Source of the DNA: Pseudorasbora parva
Lineage: Eukaryota > Chordata > Actinopteri > Cypriniformes > Gobionidae
Direction: 5' to 3'
Assembly (NCBI RefSeq): GCF_024679245.1
Contig: NC_090195.1
Span: 11,017,874-11,081,873, forward strand
Length of the DNA: 64,000 bases
Shown here: in pieces, positions 1-14,170 of the stretch
How positions within the stretch are numbered: position 1 is the first letter of the stretch
How the letters are laid out: each line of letters begins with the position of its first letter
Translations under genes and position numbers: made by a program
The notes under the pieces: generated by a model
What the model was told of the DNA's origin: nothing
Databases searched by the model: none
What the model saw: the letters and a program-made list of their open reading frames with translations, nothing else

Positions 1-505
1 GCACCCTAGCGGCAGCAAATCTAATCTGCCCGTGAGTGTCGTCTAGCAACTCTCAATACCCTTCTGAGCTGTAAACTACAAACTCATGTCGGGCAAATCA
101 CATCATGTATAGAGTTGGTAAGCGGGGCTATAATGACGACGACCAAGTTGCGCTTGGGTGCTTCTAGTAAACACAGAAACTGGTCTTTCGAATAAGCTTT
201 GACCGTGACTCTGGAAGACTTGGAGTTGAGCTTTTCTCTGAGAAAAGAACAAAGAACGGCACTGAAGTCATTCTTAAAAAGGGAAGATGCGTTCAGAGTT
301 TTGCTGACCGGATACGGCGAATGTTTAATCTATCAACGAGCTCTGCTTCACCTTCGTTGCTCTGGTTGGTTGTAGCGCTATCCTATCGCGTGCAGAGGGA
401 GTTTGAAAGACAACCGTTTATCCCGACCCTCGGATTGAGCCCTGTCAATGGTGAGTTTCCAGACCAAACATCTTGATGTGGGTCTGGCTTGTCAGGCTAT
501 GAGAT
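1..505 (+). mobile_element. hAT-like MITE copy 1, left end missing
   Basis: This stretch aligns by eye with 3540-4613 and with 45330-45843. It shares the phrases around 'accctagcgg', 'tagcaactctcaatac' and 'gtgggtctggcttgtcaggc'. It lacks the first bases of the left inverted repeat because the window starts inside it. It has no insertion where copy 2 carries one, so it serves as the empty-site control. No coding potential is recognised. The hAT assignment rests on copy 2, which has 8-bp flanking duplications. Confidence 0.6.
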
Positions 506-1490
506 TATTCTACTGCTCATAAAACATTCACTACTAGGCTTAAAGGTTTAGGTCACCAAAAAAATATAAAATATTGTCATCAATTACTCATTCATCTTTG
601 AAACACAAATAAATAAAATCTGAGCTATTTCTGTTTCTCTATTGACAATTTAGGCTTTTATTCAAATATAAACTTGAGGAAACTTGAGGTTCTTGCGGAA
701 GCTGAAATGTGCTGCATGACACAAGAATGAGCTTCATTGGTTCTCACACCTCAAGCTAATTAATGTGTGACTTGATGAATGTTTATATGTAAATAAAAGC
801 TTTAAATAATTAAATCTGCTCATTATATAGAGCGATCAAGTTTCAGAACATTTGGATAAAGCTCTCAAATCATATGGATTAGATCTATGATTTCTTTGTG
901 AAATGATTGAAGTGTCAAAGAGGTAGTTGCATAGATATTGAAGGGGGGAAAATATATTAAAAGAGGGACAAATATTAAAGAGATATAACAAGTTTAGATG
1001 GAAAGGATCTCAAGCTGACTATCTGAACACATTACTAGCTATACCTATTAATTGATATGGTACTTCACTGAAAATAATTTCCAGCACAGAAGACAACCAC
1101 CATAATGAAATAACCCTTCACATTCGATGATGCTTTACAATGAGCTCTTTTAGAGAGCTACGTATGGCAATTTATCTGTTCAGTAAAATACATTACTCAC
1201 CTGATGAGTAATAAAGAATGCCATCTCTACTGTAAATCACTTTTTATTTTCAAATCCCTCAGTTCTCGCCATCTCTGGAAAGCTAAGCCAATGTTGATGC
1301 ATGTTTTATTACGAGCCCTGTTGTGTTCTCTTTTTGCCACTGACTCTCCTCTGCTGTGTTTTCCTAGAGTTTTAAGATTTAGCGTGCTCCATGTCAACCT
1401 TTCTAACTCATTGTGACAACTAACCTATGCCACCCCCACATCACCATACAAGTGTCAAAAAAGCTGCAACAACTTTTCTGTATTTACAGA
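506..1490. other. AT-rich stretch, nothing recognised
   Basis: No exon, RNA gene or clear repeat boundary is visible. Short open frames here have no recognisable domain and no splice context. Confidence 0.4.
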
Positions 1491-1970
1491 TACACAAACA
1501 CATTTTGGAAGAAGGAATGATGATATATGTACTCACAATTTTGTTCATTTTAAACTTTACCTTTAACTTAAATCTCACTCTTAAAAATGTTCAACAATGA
1601 ACAAATGAAAAGACCTAAAACCCCACAATATTTATTAATTATAAATTAAATTTCCTGTTGGCCAAAATAATGGTTTGCTGGTATATTGCCATCTTTTTTT
1701 ATTCTGAAAAAAATGTATATACCTAATGCCATTTTTTGCATGTGCATGTGTATGTGGCCCTTTTTCCATTTGAACATTTTGTCAGAGGATGTTGTGCGGT
1801 TTGATTTCACACTAGACACAAACACTTGCAGCCAAATTGTTAGTATTAGTATAATTGTAGTTTCCCTTTCCTTTCCTTTTGTTACTTTTACTTTTGTGTT
1901 CTAGTTTTACATAGTGTTTTATTAATATTTGTTTTTAATTGTATAATGTAATATCACTTGTTGATCTGCT
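1491..1970. repeat. Duplicated block also found at about 27730-28130
   Basis: Both copies contain a 'cacatttt.ggaagaagga.tgatgat' phrase followed by similar text, including 'aatgaaaagacctaaaaccc'. In the second copy this block leads directly into the promoter of chemokine A2, so it is probably part of the ancestral upstream flank of family A. Here LINE and MITE insertions separate it from A1. Confidence 0.6.
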
Positions 1971-1992
1971 TTGATACAAGTCAAAGGTCACA

Positions 1993-3060
<1,068 letters not shown>

Positions 3061-3513
3061 GCCCATAGTGAACATATTCAGACCTATTCTACCTAAACAC
3101 TTCCCAAGATTTCAAAACCGATGCATAAAAATTTTCAATAAATGGTGACATCAAAAACAGATGCTTATGAAGATCACTACCACAAAAGGATTTTAGTAAA
3201 GTTAGTCAAAGTGACACCCAAGGGATAAATTCTGTAGAAAAAAGCAAACTTTTTACAATGCAGATTGCTTCAGAACAGCTTTACAGTGATAATAGGAAAT
3301 TCGTTTTGCTTTAGAAGAACAGCTACAGTAAGTTTTTTATTGATTAATTTTTGTTGTAAAAACGGATTAGTTAATTAATTTGGTGCCAATTTAATAACAC
3401 CATTCTTAACTAAAACAGAAAACCCCCAATGCGTTCCGGATGCCCATCCACAGGGCAACAGCACTTGGTGGTTGGAGAACGCAAACCATGAAATAGGTTT
3501 TGCAATAGTTCTG
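3061..3513. other. Intergenic DNA, nothing recognised
   Basis: No gene or bounded repeat is seen between the LINE relic and the left target duplication of the next MITE. Confidence 0.35.
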
Positions 3514-3521
3514 AAACCCCC

Positions 3522-4613
3522 TAGCCTAGAAATCTAGACGCACCCTAGCGGGTCTAGCAACTCTCAATACACTTTCTGAGCTGTAAAAGCCAAACTCTGG
3601 TCGGGCCAATCACATCGTGTATAGAGCAAGCCTGCAGCACCCCTCTCAAAAACTGAAGCTTTCGCGCCTCGATCGCCCCCCCGGTGACCGGTCCCAGTAT
3701 AGCCGCCCCTCTGTGTTTTCTAATGGTCGTGAGGCAAACTAAACAATAAAATTACACTTCAAACATTTTTTCCCCAAGTTAGTTTATGTCATTGAAGGCA
3801 GTTATCATAACGATGATTTCATTTCAAGTGTTCGTTTTTAAAATAAGTTTAGTTTTATTTAGTTATTTGATGCTATAAAAACAGGGGGTGTGACGTCATG
3901 ATTGACAGCTGAGATCGACGTCTTCTCTGAGTGAAGTTGTCACTGAGGCACTTACGGACTTGAGTGCTAGTGATTTTTGGGAGCAGATTGGCGCTTTAGC
4001 TTTAATTTCAACATTTCCATAACTGTTTATTATACCAATATAATTCATTGTTCTGCATCCGTGAGAGTGTGGGCGGGCTTTTGATATTGCAGCTGTACTT
4101 CCTCCTTTACTTCCTGCTCTCTACTGTGCAACTCCAGTCCCGAAATCGCTACTGCGCACACTCGGTCCCAAGCGGAAACGGATGATGTCGCTTCGTCCAA
4201 ATTGTTTTACGGTCTATGGTATAGAGTCGGTGGGCGGGGCTTAACATATTGACGGCCGAGTTGCACTTGAGTGCCTCTAGTAAACACAGAAACTGGCGAA
4301 CGGCGGTCTTTCGTATAAGCTTTGACCGCGACTCTGGAAGACTTGGAGTTAAGCTTTTCTCTGAGAAAAGAATGGCAAGTCACTCATAAAAAGGGAAGAT
4401 GTGTTCAGAGTTTTGCCAACCGGGTTACGGCGAAAGTTTAATCTGTCAATGAGCTCTGCTTCACCTTCATTGCTCTGGTTGGTTGTAGCGCTATCCTATC
4501 ACGTGCAGAGGGAGTTTGAAAGACAACCGTTTATCCCGCCTCTAGGATTGAGCCCGGTCAATGGCGAGTTTCCAGACCAAACATCTTGATGTGGGTCTGG
4601 CTTGTCAGGCTAA
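3522..4613. mobile_element. hAT-like MITE copy 2 with 8-bp target duplications
   Basis: The left end reads TAGCCTAGAAATCTAGAC. The right end, reverse complemented, reads TTAGCCTGACAAGCCAGAC, giving imperfect terminal inverted repeats. AAACCCCC stands at 3514-3521 and again at 4614-4621, an 8-bp target-site duplication as made by hAT transposases. The interior matches 1-505 and 45312-45843, except for a nested insertion at 3627-4218. No transposase is encoded, so it is non-autonomous. Confidence 0.65.
3627..4218. mobile_element. 592-bp element nested in the MITE, 8-bp TSD
   Basis: GTATAGAG occurs at 3619-3626 and again at 4219-4226. The uninterrupted sister copy near base 110 has this octamer once, so the empty site is directly visible. 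The insert starts CAAGCCTGCAG and ends in TCTATG. No open frame with a domain is present. The 8-bp duplication again suggests a hAT-type transposase. Confidence 0.7.
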
Positions 4614-4879
4614 AAACCCCCGCCATCTCTGCAGAAACCCCAAAAAGGCAAATCTGCAAAAATGGCGACGACATGTACACAAGCATTACGTGTTTAGCCA
4701 ATAGGCAAGCGCATTTGAATTGCAGGTCCACCATCTGAACTGGATCTGGCAGACTACAGTAAAAATCGGGATAAACAGAGAGACTAACATTAGCATAGAC
4801 ACCATTCTTTTTATAATGTAACAAGTGCATCAGGTGTTATGGGAAGTGTTCCCGGGTCCGACAAACCGGGTAATGCAGC

Positions 4880-5245
4880 CTAACAATCAACTAACTAATT
4901 TAAGTAATGTAAACTGATAATAATGTTCTAAGCCTATGCCATAGTAATGAGTGTTTAATCTAGATTTAAACTGACATAGTTTGTCTGCTTTCTGAACAAT
5001 GCTAGGAAAACTGTTCCAAAGTTTGGGTGCTAAATAGGAAAAGGTTTGATTGCCTGCTGTTGATTTGGATATTCTAGGTATTATCAACTGGCCAGAATTG
5101 TGACCGCAATAGACGTCATGGAGTATAATGCGTTAAGAGCTTGTTCAAGAACTTGGAGCTAAGCCATTTAGCGCTTTGTAAGTAATTTGAAAGATTTAAA
5201 AATGTATACAATGTTTAATAGGGAACAAGTGCAATGTTGACAGAA
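4880..5245 (-). pseudogene. L2-like LINE C-terminal fragment
   Basis: Read on the minus strand, this gives 'YKALNGLAPSS' followed by a stop. A further frame then carries 'IIPRISKSTAGNQTFSYLAP' and 'KLWNSFPSIVQKADKLCQFK'. This is the familiar end of L2/CR1-group reverse transcriptases (pattern: PR...AG...FS..AP.LWN.LP......FK..L.TH). Only the last ~110 codons remain, interrupted by a stop, so it is a dead 5'-truncated copy. Confidence 0.65.
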
Positions 5246-5249
5246 CCGG

Positions 5250-5706
5250 GCTAATAGTTACTTCATTCTCTGTTTTCCTCTGTTTCTGAATTCATTCTTG
5301 TGAAAGGTGACACAGCATCATCAGACCAGGGTGACAGATTATTCAGTCCTCTATTTTTTGACACTATTCGAAAAAATTCAGAGAAACCCTGCACATGATG
5401 ATGCTTGCAATCATTCCTAAAATCCTTGATTTGTCATATCAAATAATTAGAACATTTAGCTAATCTCACTGTGAAGCAACAACACAGAAAACTGTAAATG
5501 ATCATCGTAAAACACCCGTCATTTTTGTGCAAGTCATGTAGCCGAGTGATTAACCATGGCGTAAGTTATTCCATTCGCTTTATTCATTAAAAGCATGAAG
5601 AAAGACAACACTTCCCTTTTTCTGAGGACATAAAAAGCAACAGCGGCCCAAGAGCAGTAAACCGTTTGGAGAATATCACAGCAAAGAGGATCCCTCAGAA
5701 GAAATC
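5250..5706 (+). promoter_or_regulatory. A1 upstream region with TATA-like CATAAAAAG
   Basis: CATAAAAAG lies at 5629-5637, 70 bases before the start codon. The same motif in the same context precedes A2 (28466-28474) and A3 (38077-38085). The surrounding ~120 bases, including an 'aacacttccc' block and 'agagcagtaaaccgtttgg', are nearly identical in all three genes. Conservation next to divergent DNA argues for a core promoter and 5' leader. Transcription probably starts about 30 bases after the motif (inferred). Confidence 0.6.
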
Positions 5707-7363
5707 ATGCACCTGTACTCACAATCTCAACAAATGATCGTTTTGAGTTGTTTGGTTTTGTTCCTCTGTGCGTTTACATCAGGAGGTGAGTATCCGTCTC
5801 TTATTGCTCTACATTTTACATGCAAATTGACATTTCCACTCAATATTAAAGGGGGGAAAAGGGGTTATTTTTCTTATCAGATTGGAAACATGTTTTTAAG
5901 CATAAATCTCACTAAATTATTTCAGATTTATGCTTAATTTTTTTAAATGAGTTAAGAAAAATGTATATGTTCTCAACATATATATTCTCAATAGTATATA
6001 TTCTCAAAAAAATCAAGTGTTAATGTCTTCCGCATATTTGCCTCTCAAATTAAATTAATTTCCTTTAAGGATATGTAGATATTTTTAAATGGAAAATATA
6101 TTCACTTTTTTCTTCCTTTTTTCAAATGTTAGACTGAACAGTGTTATTTACACAATTAAACAACATAAAGATTATTATTTATGGATGTTTTGTTCTGTTT
6201 TGCAGTGATCTCTAATGACCATAAACATGGAATGTGCTGCAGAGAGTATGAGCCCAGGTTACCACATCCAAAGATACAAATCAAAAAATGTCACAACCTA
6301 CTCGCAACGGCTGATTGTCTTGAAGCTGTAGTGTAAGTCAGTCCAATAACATTTAAAGAAACCACTTGCTTAACTCTCTTTGTCAAAGAACATTTTACTG
6401 TGTCAATATATGCTGTCTAAACGCATTTCTCCCTTTCATTTTTACAGGTTTACTGATAAAGATAGAAATATGTTCTGCATCAATCCTAACGCTGCACGGC
6501 TCCATAAAAGGATACAGATTCTAAAAGAGGTTAGAATTTAAAGATCACATTTTTTGTGTTTTGTTGAAAGTGCAAATAGTGAAAGATGCTATTTACTAAG
6601 TGAAAATTGTGATTCTATTGTGAAAGTAGTTCTTTGCAATATGTGTAAAAATTAATTAGATGCTATTCATACTTTATTTTGAAAGAAATACTATTTTCAC
6701 CTCAGTATTCTTGTACATTAACAGGTTGCAATGATAACAGAGTGTAAAGCGTATTAAATATATGCCGCCTTAATAGGACAATAAAAGCCTTCCCCATACA
6801 AACCCCTACCTCTAACCCTACCCAATAAATGCTTTTATTAACTATTCGTTAGGAACTTTATTTCCACAATTAGAACTATTTCTGAATTTTATTGAAAGTA
6901 AATGCCACTATACATTTGGCCAGGATACAACTGAAAATCTGGAATCTGAGGGTGTAAAAAAAAATTAATATTGAGAAAATTGCCTTTAAAGTTGTCCAAA
7001 TGAAGTCCTTAGCAATGCATATTACTACTACTACACTGTGAAAAAAAAAGTTGAGAAACCTTAAAAAGTTAAGGCAACCAATTGCATTTTTTTTTTTTTT
7101 ACATTAAGTAGGAAATGTACTAAATATCTTCATGGAACATGACTTTTGGCATAAAATGTATGCATTGGCTATTGCCACAGATATACCTGTGTGACTTTGG
7201 TTACCCGTGCTGGTTTTGTGGTCCAGGGTCACAAATGACAACCTCTTCTCGCAAGGCTCTCAGGATCTGCTGTTATGTATCATGTAAATGTGCCACTGTC
7301 CTAATCTGTTTTTCTTCTGTTTTAATTTAATAGACGGGTGTAAAATGTAAAACTCGGACTTAA
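5707..7363 (+). CDS. CC chemokine A1 (six-cysteine, 4 exons)
   Basis: Coding exons are 5707-5785, 6206-6332, 6448-6529 and 7334-7363, all with GT-AG borders, giving 105 residues. Residues 1-26 form a signal peptide (MHLYSQSQQMIVLSCLVLFL...), so the product should be secreted. The CC pair is C37-C38, followed by C64 and C79 in the usual 'ADCLEAVVFT...FC' spacing. Two further cysteines, C55 and C101, could form the third disulfide known in some CC chemokines. The start is the first ATG after the TATA-like box, and A2 and A3 share it. Exon 2 has accumulated differences from its paralogs (KKCHNL against KHCYNL). Intron 3 holds mobile DNA, including a 'tttgtggtccagggtcac' MITE end. Family membership is strong from the cysteine pattern and exon phases; receptor and orthology are unknown. 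Confidence 0.9.
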
Positions 7364-7790
7364 TCTTGAACGACACATGGGGACTGAATCTGAGAACTTC
7401 ACCCAGAACTTGCTCTTCACCAGACACACCAGCAAGACTTTTCCATTCGTGTCAGTCAGTCCAGCTTCACTTCATCACACGTCCTCTTCTACACTGAAAA
7501 AACACACTGAACATATTTCACAAAGGAAACAATCTGTAGTTTGCTTTCTCTCTTAACTGCTGTGCAGTCTAAGTCTGAGTATTCCTTTATGTTTTATTTA
7601 TTTTTGAGATAATAATGTATTATTTATTCTTAATTTAACAAAGTGACGTTTATTTTCCTAATTTATGACTATATTATTTTTATTTCTCTAAATTATTACA
7701 GACACATCAATAGTTTTTGGATGCACTATGAATGTAAACTTGAATAAATAAATAAAAACTATGAATCATATATATTTTTAAATATAATAT
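7364..7790 (+). promoter_or_regulatory. A1 3' UTR, AU-rich with poly(A) signals
   Basis: The region after the stop is shared with A2 and A3. It contains several ATTTA pentamers at 7590-7640 and overlapping AATAAA signals at 7743-7756. AU-rich pentamers are established mRNA-decay elements in cytokine transcripts; their action here is inferred. The true cleavage site is not visible from sequence. Confidence 0.5.
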
Positions 7791-8220
7791 TTCTGGATGT
7801 CTACTGATTTCTGTTGTCTTTATCTTTGATCGAAGGCCTGAGGCCTACAGCAATGAGGAGAGATTAGACATATTCTCACAAAAAGATTTGAAACCATCAG
7901 ATCCTCTAGGGAGGGTCTTTGTGAGTAATCTGGGTATAGCGTGTGTTTCTGAAGCAGAGATTTAAGCCAGAGGTCACAGTAGATACACACACACACTCAA
8001 TGACTGTCAGATGAAACAGAAGTGTCATACGTTTCCATTTCTCTACAACACTCTAATGATGGGAACTGTGCATCATCTTCCTCCAGACTAATGACAGTCA
8101 AAATGAGTGTCTAAAAATGCTCCTTTATTTTGGCATCTGAGAACAAACACATTCTCAGATTATGTAGCATGTGTTCATGACCTCAGAACATGATCAAGCA
8201 AAATTATGTTCTTTTGTGGA
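7791..8220. repeat. A-family 3' flank, duplicated three times
   Basis: The block around 'ctttatctttgatcgaaggcctgaggc' and the following (CA)-rich segment recurs at 31910-32370 and 42560-43040. It marks the end of the duplicated A unit. No gene is seen in it. Confidence 0.7.
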
Positions 8221-9500
8221 ACACGAGGTTTCCCTAGTGAAAAAAACTATGCTAAGTATACCTGCGGCAAAACTAATTTTCAGTATACTTGAAGTGTATT
8301 AATAACTTGGTGTGCTATTTTGACACAACTAATTTTGTCCTAAGTATATTTAAGTTGTAATTCAATTGTGTTAAAGCACAACTTTAAGTGTATTTAGTGT
8401 ACTTTTGTGTGCTTAATTGGAACAACTTTAAGTATACTTAGTACACTTTAAGTATAGGGACTAATAACATGCTTACAGTTTTTGAACCCGTTGCTTGAAC
8501 ACATTTTGCAAAACTTCGCTCGTTAAGCCAAAACTCTCCACACAAGTAAACATGACACAACACTGAGAAATATACCATTCACATCTGTGTCAAACTGAAA
8601 CTCTACTATCAAAACCTAAACTTCGCTACCAAAACCTAACATTCCTTTGTCAAAATGTAAATCTGATGACAAAATGATGCACACTTGCATCATATGAATA
8701 CATTTTCAGATCAGGGGGAACACACTAGTCTATTCATATAAAACACTATTCAGTTCATCAGTTTGCATTCTGCACGAAGCAATGCAACACTTATCATTTC
8801 TTTTTTTCCAACAAAGGTTTTCACAACAACCAAAAATGAAAGTACTGAAATGTTACAAATGACATAATACTGTACATCTCAGTACTATACTTCACACTAC
8901 AGGACAATCTCAATGGTACAGTGCTACTGTACTGTATGTTACACAAAACTAAAAATGTTTGTTACTAAAGGAGCACTAGCCTGGTGAAAACAAAGTATAC
9001 TTTATTGTATTTCAAATATATTCACTTTTCCGATAGTATATTATAAATATACTTACAAACATTTTACCATTTCTAAATATATAAAACATATATTAGCATC
9101 ATATTTTCACAATACAACTTTGAACACACTTTAAAATAATTGTATTTTAGCATATTTTCTAAAAATATATTTTAGAAAAATATACTTTAAATGAAAGTTC
9201 AGTGTACTTTTGTAAAGTGTACTTATTTGACCATTACTTTAAAATAATTTTTTTGTATATTTTAAACTTATGCTCAAAATTGTCATTGTTAACAATGCAC
9301 TAAAAGCATATTTTAAAAATACATAATTAATATCATTAAGCTTAAATAATGTTTAAGGTTATTTATTCATGCTTAACTTTTCAAGCTTAAGCATGAATAA
9401 ATAAGTGATAATAAATTATTATTATTATATAAATAAATTATTATATGCACTAAAAGCCCATTTTTAAATATATGCAGTGTATGCTATAAGCCCTACTTTA
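8221..9500. other. AT-rich DNA with degenerate 'aagtata/agtatactt' repeats
   Basis: Many copies of short motifs such as 'taagtatact', 'agtgtactt' and 'aaatatact' occur on both strands, as expected of a decayed palindromic MITE. A perfect 18-bp inverted repeat with a 10-base loop lies at 9359-9404. No coding features are seen. Confidence 0.4.
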
Positions 9501-9589
9501 ATTGTGATTTAAGTGTAAATATGTTTAATAAGTTTACACTGGCAAAGAAGAATCGTGTTACAATCGTACACACACAGTCCCAGTATTCG

Positions 9590-9860
9590 CGAGCCGTGTG
9601 TTTGTATAACAATCGCTCCAGCAGCTGTGCTCAGCTCCACAACACTCGGTATTGCTCTGCTTTACACTACAGTAACTTTAATAACCGCATGCATGAACGT
9701 GATTTCTGCCCGAGTCCCATCCCGATTCTTTTCCACCGGCTGTGAGGTGAAGACCACACGTCCCAAGATGCTACGCTCAAACTTTGCGTCATCAAACTAC
9801 ACCTTTCTTTAGAATAGGTGCCCTCAAGTGGACGGAAAGTTGCATAGTGCACCTTTAACT
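9590..9860. mobile_element. Dispersed ~265-bp repeat, copy 1
   Basis: This aligns over most of its length with 14171-14425: 'tttctgcccgagtcc.atcccgattcttttcca.cggctgtgaggtg' is common to both, as are the ends near 'atagtgcac/atagtgca'. It is probably a short non-autonomous element of unknown class. Confidence 0.6.
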
Positions 9861-10116
9861 TTAAATATACAGCCTCATGATATTGATTATGTATTTTTAA
9901 AATATGCTTTTAGTGCATTGTTAATTTGTTGTAATGACAATTTTGAAGTTTAAAATATACAAAAAATATATTTTGGAATAATGTTCAAAAAAGTACACTG
10001 AACTTTTTTAGAAGTTTTAAAACTTTTAACTTTTTTAAAGTTTCAGAATACATTGAATTTATATCAATTAAAGGACTGACAGCAAGGTTAGAAATAAAAT
10101 ATCATCAAACGGTTCA

Positions 10117-10383
10117 TCAAATGACGTTTCCCCATCTACATTTACATATATTAATTTAGCAGATGACATTTACACCTACCATGACAAATGAGTTCACTCC
10201 CATCTGGAAAGCCAGATATGGTGACGAAACCATCAATGATGAAATCATCTACAAAAATAAATGGACAGGATGTAGCCCATGCAGTTTAAGTTCCGCTTTA
10301 TTGACTATTTAAGATGAACTGGTCAGAGTCTTGAATATATTCTCTCAGACACAAGAAGTGAGAGTTGAAGATCGACTGTGACG
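10117..10383 (+). promoter_or_regulatory. B1 promoter with TATTTAAG box
   Basis: TATTTAAG at 10306-10313 lies 71 bases before the ATG. It is retained at 45934-45941 (B2) and 57315-57322 (B4). The segment upstream, containing 'gccagatatggtga' and 'accatcaatgatgaaatc', is conserved in B1, B2 and B4. That supports a shared distal control block. B3 has lost it. Confidence 0.6.
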
Positions 10384-11230
10384 ATGGAGACACAAAGGAT
10401 CCTCATGAGGAGTTTGGCTGTTGTGGTTTTTGCATCTGTGATCTGGACTATAACAGGTAAAGTGCTTTGAAATGTTTGTATATTATTCTGATGGAACGAT
10501 GCAGAATATTGAGGTTTATTTTGTTCTTCTGTCTCAGCAGATGCTGAACAAAAGGTGGGACCGTGCTGTACTGAAGTCTCCTCAGTAAAGTTGACTGAAC
10601 CCATCATCGGTGTCAGGAGACAATACGAAAGTCTTCCATGTGTGAAGGCCGTCATGTAAGAATCAGTTTGTCTCTGAAGAAAACCTGTCAGGGTTAGAGA
10701 TCAACAGCATCTGATGCTTGATTTCTGTTTTCATCTTTGTCATTCTCTTTGACAGCTTTAAGACTGAGAAACAGGAGGAGTTCTGCTGTGATTGGAGACA
10801 ACCATGGGTGAAGCAGAAAGTTATGCAGTTTCTGTAAGTTAAACCCAACAAGTGTGGCGAAACATTTGTAACAATATATTAAGTGTTGTGTGTTTACTAT
10901 AGTATTCTTATATTTACATTTTGTTTTGTTGTGTTTCACAGCAGAGCTCGAAGAAACAAGTACCTGACTTCCACTCCAGCACCATCATCATCACCATCAT
11001 CATCATCACCATCACCATCACCATCATCATCACCATCACCATCACCATCACCATCACCATCATCATCACCATCACCATCATCATCACCATCATCATCACC
11101 ATCATCACCATCATCATCATCACCATCACCATCATCATCACCATCATCATCACCATCATCTCCATCATCATCATCTATTAGTGATGTCACTCGTGTGAGA
11201 GGATCTACCCAATCAGCTGACAGCTCATGA
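10384..11230 (+). CDS. CC chemokine B1 with Ser/Pro tail (4 exons)
   Basis: Coding exons are 10384-10456, 10541-10655, 10756-10833 and 10945-11230, giving 183 residues. A signal peptide (METQRILMRSLAVVVFASVI...) ends near residue 24. The chemokine domain has C33-C34, C58 and C73, plus an extra C74 where most CC chemokines have a non-cysteine residue ('EFCCDW'); 'PWVKQKV' forms the C-terminal helix. Exon 4 continues in frame through a TCA/CCA repeat, giving about 65 Ser and Pro residues (100-166). It ends in a 17-residue non-repetitive cap, ISDVTRVRGSTQSADSS. Exons 2 and 4 both begin at tandem CAGCAG acceptors, so one residue at each junction is optional. No membrane segment follows the tail. 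Ser/Pro tails are often O-glycosylated; that role is an inference here. Confidence 0.88.
10973..11179. repeat. (TCA/CCA)n trinucleotide repeat inside B1 exon 4
   Basis: An imperfect CCATCA/TCA array of about 200 bases lies entirely in the coding frame, where TCA encodes Ser and CCA encodes Pro. The same array is a purer TCA run in B2 and B4. Its length differs in each paralog, always by whole codons. Confidence 0.95.
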
Positions 11231-11880
11231 ATCATGAATGTCTAAAAGTAACTCATAGTGAGAACACGTCTTAAAGTAGTTATGTGTTTTAGCAAGATTT
11301 GTAGAGTTTAAGAAATTTTCCTATTATATTTTGAAAATATTTAAAGTGACAGTTAGTAAATTAGGTGTATTACATTGAATATTTAAAATATATTGATGTA
11401 GTTTGACGGTGACAGTTGTTAATTTATTACATTTATTTAGAAACTGAATTATAGTGAAACTGTTTTAGAACAAATGTGTTTAGATAAAATATTAGCCTTT
11501 ATTATATTTCAAATTAAAATATATTTCACTTATGACACAGAACTCCTGTGTCAAGAAGGATGATGCAAGTCTGTTCTTGAATTTCAGACTGATCTGTATG
11601 AGAATTTCTGTCTGTCGTTTATGCAAAATGAACGAGTGCAATCTGAAACTACAAATAAACTATGATCAGAAACTCCTGGTTTTGCGTGTGGTTGATGTTT
11701 CTGAAAGTGTGCAAGAGTTCCTCTGTCAGGAATGAAGATATCTTTTCATTCTTGCTAGCTTCTTTTTTCTTTCCTTTGCAGTCGCACTTGCTTGCTTCTT
11801 ATTATGTCAATTTTATTTATAATCAAATGTTTATTTGCATGAATAAAAATCAATAAATTTGTGACTGCTGAATCTAACAT
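11231..11880 (+). other. B1 3' UTR and flank
   Basis: This matches the 3' region of B2 (46764-47345) and, in part, B4 (58545-58900). Several ATTTA motifs and AATAAA signals (for example near 11843 and 11851) are present. No separate gene is seen. Confidence 0.55.
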
Positions 11881-12398
11881 TATTGACAAGCCAAACATGA
11901 CTGAGTAACAAAACCCAAACCAGTTCACACCTCACACACATTATCACATCCCTCAAAAACGTAGGCTGGTTGTCGGTTGTCATATGTCGCACAGATATAT
12001 GTGGCAATAGCCAACAATACATTGTATGGATCAAAATAATACATTTTCCTTTTATGCCAATTTTTTTTTGGAATATTACAGTTTTTCCCATTGCTTGAAC
12101 ACTAGACACATACTTAAACCAAAGTAACATACCTTAGACAAAGTGTAACCATACCTTGAACAAAAGTGGTGCTTCAATTGCAATTATGTAACACACTTCC
12201 TAGACACTACTCATACATAAGACACTTAGTTCAAAGATTAAATCTTAGGGTGCCGTTGGGAAACACATCTATTCAAAATACAACACACTTTGGTTAATTG
12301 AAAATAGGTAGACACACACCTGAAAACACCTACTTACAAAACTGAACACAGATCAGCCAACTACAAATAGGCCTCAGTTGAGCCATTTTGACAACTTA
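11881..12398. other. Intergenic DNA, absent from the B2-C2 copy
   Basis: No gene is recognised. The B2-C2 interval has no counterpart, so it either arrived after the module duplication or was lost there. Confidence 0.4.
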
Positions 12399-13989
<1,591 letters not shown>

Positions 13990-13990
<1 letters not shown>

Positions 13991-13992
13991 AC

Positions 13993-14032
<40 letters not shown>
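13990..14032. repeat. (CT)n microsatellite, LINE 5' side
   Basis: About 40 bases of CT directly abut the truncated 5' end of the LINE. Confidence 0.9.
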
Positions 14033-14036
<4 letters not shown>

Positions 14037-14170
14037 ATGGTTTAAGGTATTGACAACCGACTGCACAATTAGCTAAATGAGTTCTCAATGAGTTCACTGG
14101 GAACTTTGTTCAGACAATGGCTTTGTGTTTTAGCAACTGAGAAAACTGTAATAAAAGTCCTGGTGATCCA

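Noticed and set aside
5707..5937. 76-residue single-exon protein from A1 exon 1
   Set aside because: It runs past a strong donor (GTGAGT) into the intron. The conserved paralogs and exon phases support the spliced form.
10914..11235. Poly-Met, poly-Ile/Thr and poly-Asp frames over the TCA repeat
   Set aside because: These are the other reading frames of the trinucleotide array. Only the Ser/Pro frame is joined to chemokine exons and keeps the conserved cap.
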